In this document: one piece after another, positions 61,561 through 64,000 of the stretch
Layout: every line of letters starts with the position of its first letter
How positions within the stretch are numbered: position 1 is the stretch's first letter
NCBI RefSeq assembly: GCF_004331685.1
Contig: NZ_SJSM01000002.1
Coordinates: forward strand, 643,999-707,998
DNA length: 64,000 nt
Source: Pedobacter hiemivivus
GTDB lineage: Bacteria > Bacteroidota > Bacteroidia > Sphingobacteriales > Sphingobacteriaceae
Reading direction: 5' to 3'
Position numbers and translations under genes: made by a program
Notes under the pieces: generated by a model
Database searches by the model: none
Told to the model about the DNA's origin: nothing
Seen by the model: only the letters and a program-made list of their open reading frames with translations

Positions 61561-61606
61561 TCAGATGCAAAAATAAGGATAAAAATAAGTATTCTCTTCG
61601 GAGCCT

Positions 61607-61636
61607 GGCATCTTTTGCTGAAAAAGCAAAAGCGCC
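61607..61636. promoter_or_regulatory. Hairpin in divergent kinase/sigma spacer
   Basis: CTTTTGCT (61612-61619) and AGCAAAAG (61625-61632) pair perfectly, with GGC/GCC outside them. It lies about 50 bases upstream of the histidine kinase start. Confidence 0.5.
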
Positions 61637-61664
61637 TGAGGTCTCCTCTGAGAAACTGATTTTT

Positions 61665-61757
61665 ATTTTAGCAGGGAGTATAAGCAGGAGTATATTTTAG
61701 CAGCGAGTATAAGTAGGGAGCACAGGTAGGGAGCAGAGAACGGAGCGGAGTGCTGAG
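61665..61757 (+). repeat. GGGAG-rich degenerate tandem repeat
   Basis: Two near-identical units of 26-27 bases (61665-61690 and 61694-61720) share ATTTTAGCAG and GAGTATAAG and have a 29-base period. They are followed by further GGGAG-like copies up to 61757. Confidence 0.6.
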
Positions 61758-61817
61758 TTAAAAAAATAAATCTTGATGATTACTAGGCTAATTGATTAAT
61801 TTTAGGCCGGAAGATTT

Positions 61818-62378
61818 ATGATTGCCTATACAGAGCTAAAAGATAGTGAATTGGCTGCCATGTTAAGAGATGGAGATGATGGCGTGTATAAGGAGATTTA
61901 TAACAGGTATTGGGACAAACTATATTACATTGCACATAGGATACTAAAATCTCAAGAGGCTACGGAAGAGGTAGTGCAGGATGTTTTTGTGCTGCTTTGG
62001 AAAAAGCGTTTGACACTTGTTATTCAGTCTTTGCCGGTTTATCTGGCTGCAATGGTTAGGTATGAGGTTTATCGTTATGTGGCCAGAGATAAGAAAGATA
62101 GGCTGAATGAAGAGGCTTATCAGACAACGTTGACGGATTATGCGTCTTTTGATACTGATTTGGAAAATAAGCTGTTACTTGAGATTGTCGAAACGCTTTC
62201 TAATCAGCTTCCCGAGAAATGCCGCCTGGTATTTCAATATGTAAAACTGCAGGACAGAGCACTGTCGGATGTTGCCGAAGAGTTAGATATTTCACAGAAA
62301 ACAGCTGAAGCGCATTTAACGAAGGCACTAAAAGTCATTAGGAGCAATGTAGGCAATTCCATGCATTTGCTTTTTTAA
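61818..62378 (+). CDS. ECF RNA polymerase sigma factor
   Basis: The 186-residue ECF sigma factor has region 2 in EIYNRYWDKLYYIAHRILKS and ATEEVVQDVFVLLWKKR, and region 4 in LPEKCRLVFQYVKLQDRALS and DISQKTAEAHLTKALKVIR. A hydrophobic tip ends it (SMHLLF). It is followed by FecR after 84 bases, so it should serve a SusC-type receptor, but the window ends in an IS element where that gene is expected. Confidence 0.93.
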   Translation: MIAYTELKDSELAAMLRDGDDGVYKEIYNRYWDKLYYIAHRILKSQEATEEVVQDVFVLLWKKRLTLVIQSLPVYLAAMVRYEVYRYVARDKKDRLNEEAYQTTLTDYASFDTDLENKLLLEIVETLSNQLPEKCRLVFQYVKLQDRALSDVAEELDISQKTAEAHLTKALKVIRSNVGNSMHLLF

Positions 62379-62462
62379 AGTATTTTAAAAATATTTTCAT
62401 TTTGGACTAAGGGTAAATTGTCTGGTGTATACTCTATACATTCAAACGCCCAATTTTAGGTT

Positions 62463-63641
62463 ATGAACAATGAGGAAGTAAAAGGTTTAGCAAAAAAGTT
62501 TTTAGCAGGAAAAGCAACTACCGAAGACAAGAGCAAGTTGCATAGTTGGTCTGCATTAAATGCTGATGATGAACCTGAAGTTGTATTTACGTCAAAGCCC
62601 GAAAATGCTGAGGATGTGAAGTCGAGGTTGTTTGACCGGATACAGTCTAAAATTAATACTGGAGATCAACCAATATATGAGCGTTCTATAGGCACTAGGT
62701 TATGGTATCGCACGGTAGCTGCTGCTGCAATTCTTTTGATTATTGGGACTCCAGCGTATTTATATAATGCAGGTAGTCTTTTTAAGGATGATCTTGCTGA
62801 TGCTAAGCACATCGCTATAGGTAAAAATACTGCAATCTTAACTTTGGCCAATGGTAAACAGATTAATTTGTCGGATGCTGTAAATGGTAAGTTGGCAGAT
62901 GAATCGGGGATTAGTATTAACAAAACTTCGGACGGGCAATTGGTTTACGAAGTGAAAGGTGCAGCAGGGCGGGGGGATGAAAATCGTTTAAATAAGATCA
63001 GCACACCAAAAGGTGGACAATATCAAGTGGTATTGCCAGACGGAAGTAAGGTATGGTTAAATGCTGCTTCAAGTATCAAATTTCCGTCTGATTTTGTTGG
63101 CCTTAATCAACGTAAGGTTCAGTTAATTGGCGAAGCATATTTTGAAGTAGCAAAAGATAAGTCACATCCATTTATAGTCCAAACAGATAAACAAGAAGTT
63201 GAAGTACTGGGTACACACTTTAATGTTAATGCTTATAGTGACGAAGAGTTAACTAAAACGACGCTATTGGAAGGTAGTGTACGTGTTAGTCTTGACGGTA
63301 ATAGCAATGCGGTTCATGTAACTAATGCTTTTGTCATCTTAAAACCTGGTCAGCAAGCTGTTTTAGCCGATGGACCTATAAAGATTAATCAGGCAGATAC
63401 AGAAGAGGCTGTGGCTTGGAAGAATGGGTATTTTAAATTTAATAGTGAATCCCTTTCCTCTATTATGCGCAAGTTGTCGCGATGGTATGATGTGGAAGTG
63501 GTGTATAAAGGAGAAATCAGTAAAGACCGTTTTGGGGGCACCATTAGTCGGTATAAAAACGTAGCTGATGTACTCGAAATGCTGGAATCAACAAAATTGG
63601 TGAAATTTAAAGTTGAAGGGAGGCGGATTATAGTGATGTAA
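62463..63641 (+). CDS. FecR-type anti-sigma factor
   Basis: The 392-residue protein has a cytoplasmic sigma-binding part (NNEEVKGLAKKFLAGKATTE), one membrane helix near 83-103 (WYRTVAAAAILLIIGTPAYL), and a periplasmic FecR domain: AILTLANGKQINLSDAVNGK, GEAYFEVAKDKSHPFIVQT, GTHFNVNAYSDEEL, and a C-terminal WYDVEVVYKGEIS end. It resembles the FecR at 36360-37490 along its whole length. About 60 bases after the stop the sequence no longer looks like a susC leader and turns into IS sequence. Confidence 0.93.
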   Translation: MNNEEVKGLAKKFLAGKATTEDKSKLHSWSALNADDEPEVVFTSKPENAEDVKSRLFDRIQSKINTGDQPIYERSIGTRLWYRTVAAAAILLIIGTPAYLYNAGSLFKDDLADAKHIAIGKNTAILTLANGKQINLSDAVNGKLADESGISINKTSDGQLVYEVKGAAGRGDENRLNKISTPKGGQYQVVLPDGSKVWLNAASSIKFPSDFVGLNQRKVQLIGEAYFEVAKDKSHPFIVQTDKQEVEVLGTHFNVNAYSDEELTKTTLLEGSVRVSLDGNSNAVHVTNAFVILKPGQQAVLADGPIKINQADTEEAVAWKNGYFKFNSESLSSIMRKLSRWYDVEVVYKGEISKDRFGGTISRYKNVADVLEMLESTKLVKFKVEGRRIIVM

Positions 63642-63739
63642 AATTTACCTGAATCGGCGAGCGCCAAAAAAGAAGAACAAAAAAACCAGAGGCGGTGAGA
63701 GGAGGGCACTGAAAAAGTCCTTTTAAATATTTGGAGTCC

Positions 63740-63778
63740 AAAAAGAGCAGAAGAACTATGGTTATCTGCTCTTTTTTT
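63740..63778 (+). terminator. Terminator-like hairpin in IS leader
   Basis: AAAAAGAGCAGA pairs with TCTGCTCTTTTT around 13 bases and is followed by T residues. It precedes the transposase ATG by 33 bases and may protect the element from readthrough transcription of outside genes. Confidence 0.7.
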
Positions 63779-63810
63779 GTACCTTAAAAGTAGGTTTTAA
63801 AAGGTGCCCA

Positions 63811-64000
63811 ATGTTAGCTCATCAACAAAAGATTCAATTCAGTGCCTACTCAGGATTGTATGATTTGATCATTCCCAAAGACAATTTACTTCGAAAGATC
63901 AACGATCTAATAGACTTCAGTTTCATTTATGATGAACTGCTCGAGAAGTACTGCCACACCAATGGACGTACTGCGGAGAGTCCGATCCGTATGTTTAAGT
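63811..64000 (+). CDS. IS1182-family transposase, 5' part only
   Basis: The frame opens MLAHQQKIQFSAYSGLYDLI and goes on IIPKDNLLRKINDLIDFSFI, then YDELLEKYCHTNGRTAESPI, and leaves the window after 63 residues. The S-x-Y-x-x-L-Y-D-L-I-I-P and N-L-L-R-K-I pattern is the N-terminal DUF772-type part of IS1182/IS5-like transposases of Bacteroidota. The DDE catalytic part lies outside the window. Confidence 0.8.
   Translation, partial: MLAHQQKIQFSAYSGLYDLIIPKDNLLRKINDLIDFSFIYDELLEKYCHTNGRTAESPIRMFK

Larger units (their letters stand above)
63695..64000 (+). mobile_element. Left part of an IS1182-like insertion sequence
   Basis: The left end is probably near 63700, where the sequence GGCACTGAAAAAGTCC begins. 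The transposase gene starts at 63811 and runs off the window. The exact boundary and target duplication cannot be seen. Confidence 0.6.

Noticed and set aside
61665..61757. CRISPR-like array
   Set aside because: The repeat units have almost no spacers between them and are degenerate; there are no cas genes.

Overview
The window comes from a member of the Bacteroidota, most probably the Sphingobacteriaceae (Pedobacter-like). The grounds are two SusC/SusD outer-membrane pairs, two ECF sigma / FecR pairs, a PRTRC cassette, a DUF6520-like exported peptide, a GldF/GldG-type ABC exporter, and promoters of the Bacteroidota type (TTTG, 19-20 bases, TAnnTTTG). There are no rRNA or tRNA genes that I can see and no CRISPR array.

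Region 1 (1-7.4 kb) looks like the backbone of an integrative or plasmid-type element. It holds an edge-truncated gene, an unknown 244-residue gene, three tandem paralogues of an unnamed family, and a leftward operon ssb - PRTRC E - C - unassigned component - B - ThiF. Region 2 (7.4-16.5 kb) is accessory DNA rich in probable defence or stress genes: a 1085-residue Cap4-like nuclease / STAND NTPase, a small operon headed by a proteasome-like Ntn-hydrolase candidate, a divergent HEPN gene, several orphan genes, and repeats and an IS21-like scar.

Region 3 (16.5-25.7 kb) is a TlpA-like thioredoxin / SusC / SusD operon facing a convergent set (two-cysteine exported peptide, MauE-like redox membrane protein, Crp-like regulator, unknown 397-residue protein). 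Region 4 (25.7-35.5 kb) contains an Mrr-type nuclease / nSTAND NTPase followed 22 bases later by a HEPN protein, a convergent Schlafen-type AlbA_2 gene, and then a DinB-DnaE translesion pair behind nested inverted repeats. A predicted very short transcript (perfect promoter plus terminator) follows.

Region 5 (35.6-51.3 kb) reads as one programme: ECF sigma, FecR anti-sigma, SusC with STN domain, SusD, GldA-like ATPase, fused GldF-GldG permease, two MutS-like ATPases lacking the mismatch-binding domains, and an exported M16 zinc protease. I take it as a substrate-inducible system that imports, exports or matures a peptide-like substrate; the MutS-like pair has no explained role and is the most interesting item. 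Region 6 (51.5-64 kb) holds Crp-like regulators, a LysR gene with a divergent quinone/aldehyde detoxification operon, two decayed gene fragments, a DUF4199-like membrane protein, REP-like palindromes, an orphan hybrid-free sensor histidine kinase, and a second sigma/FecR pair whose expected downstream SusC gene is replaced at the window edge by an IS1182-like insertion sequence.
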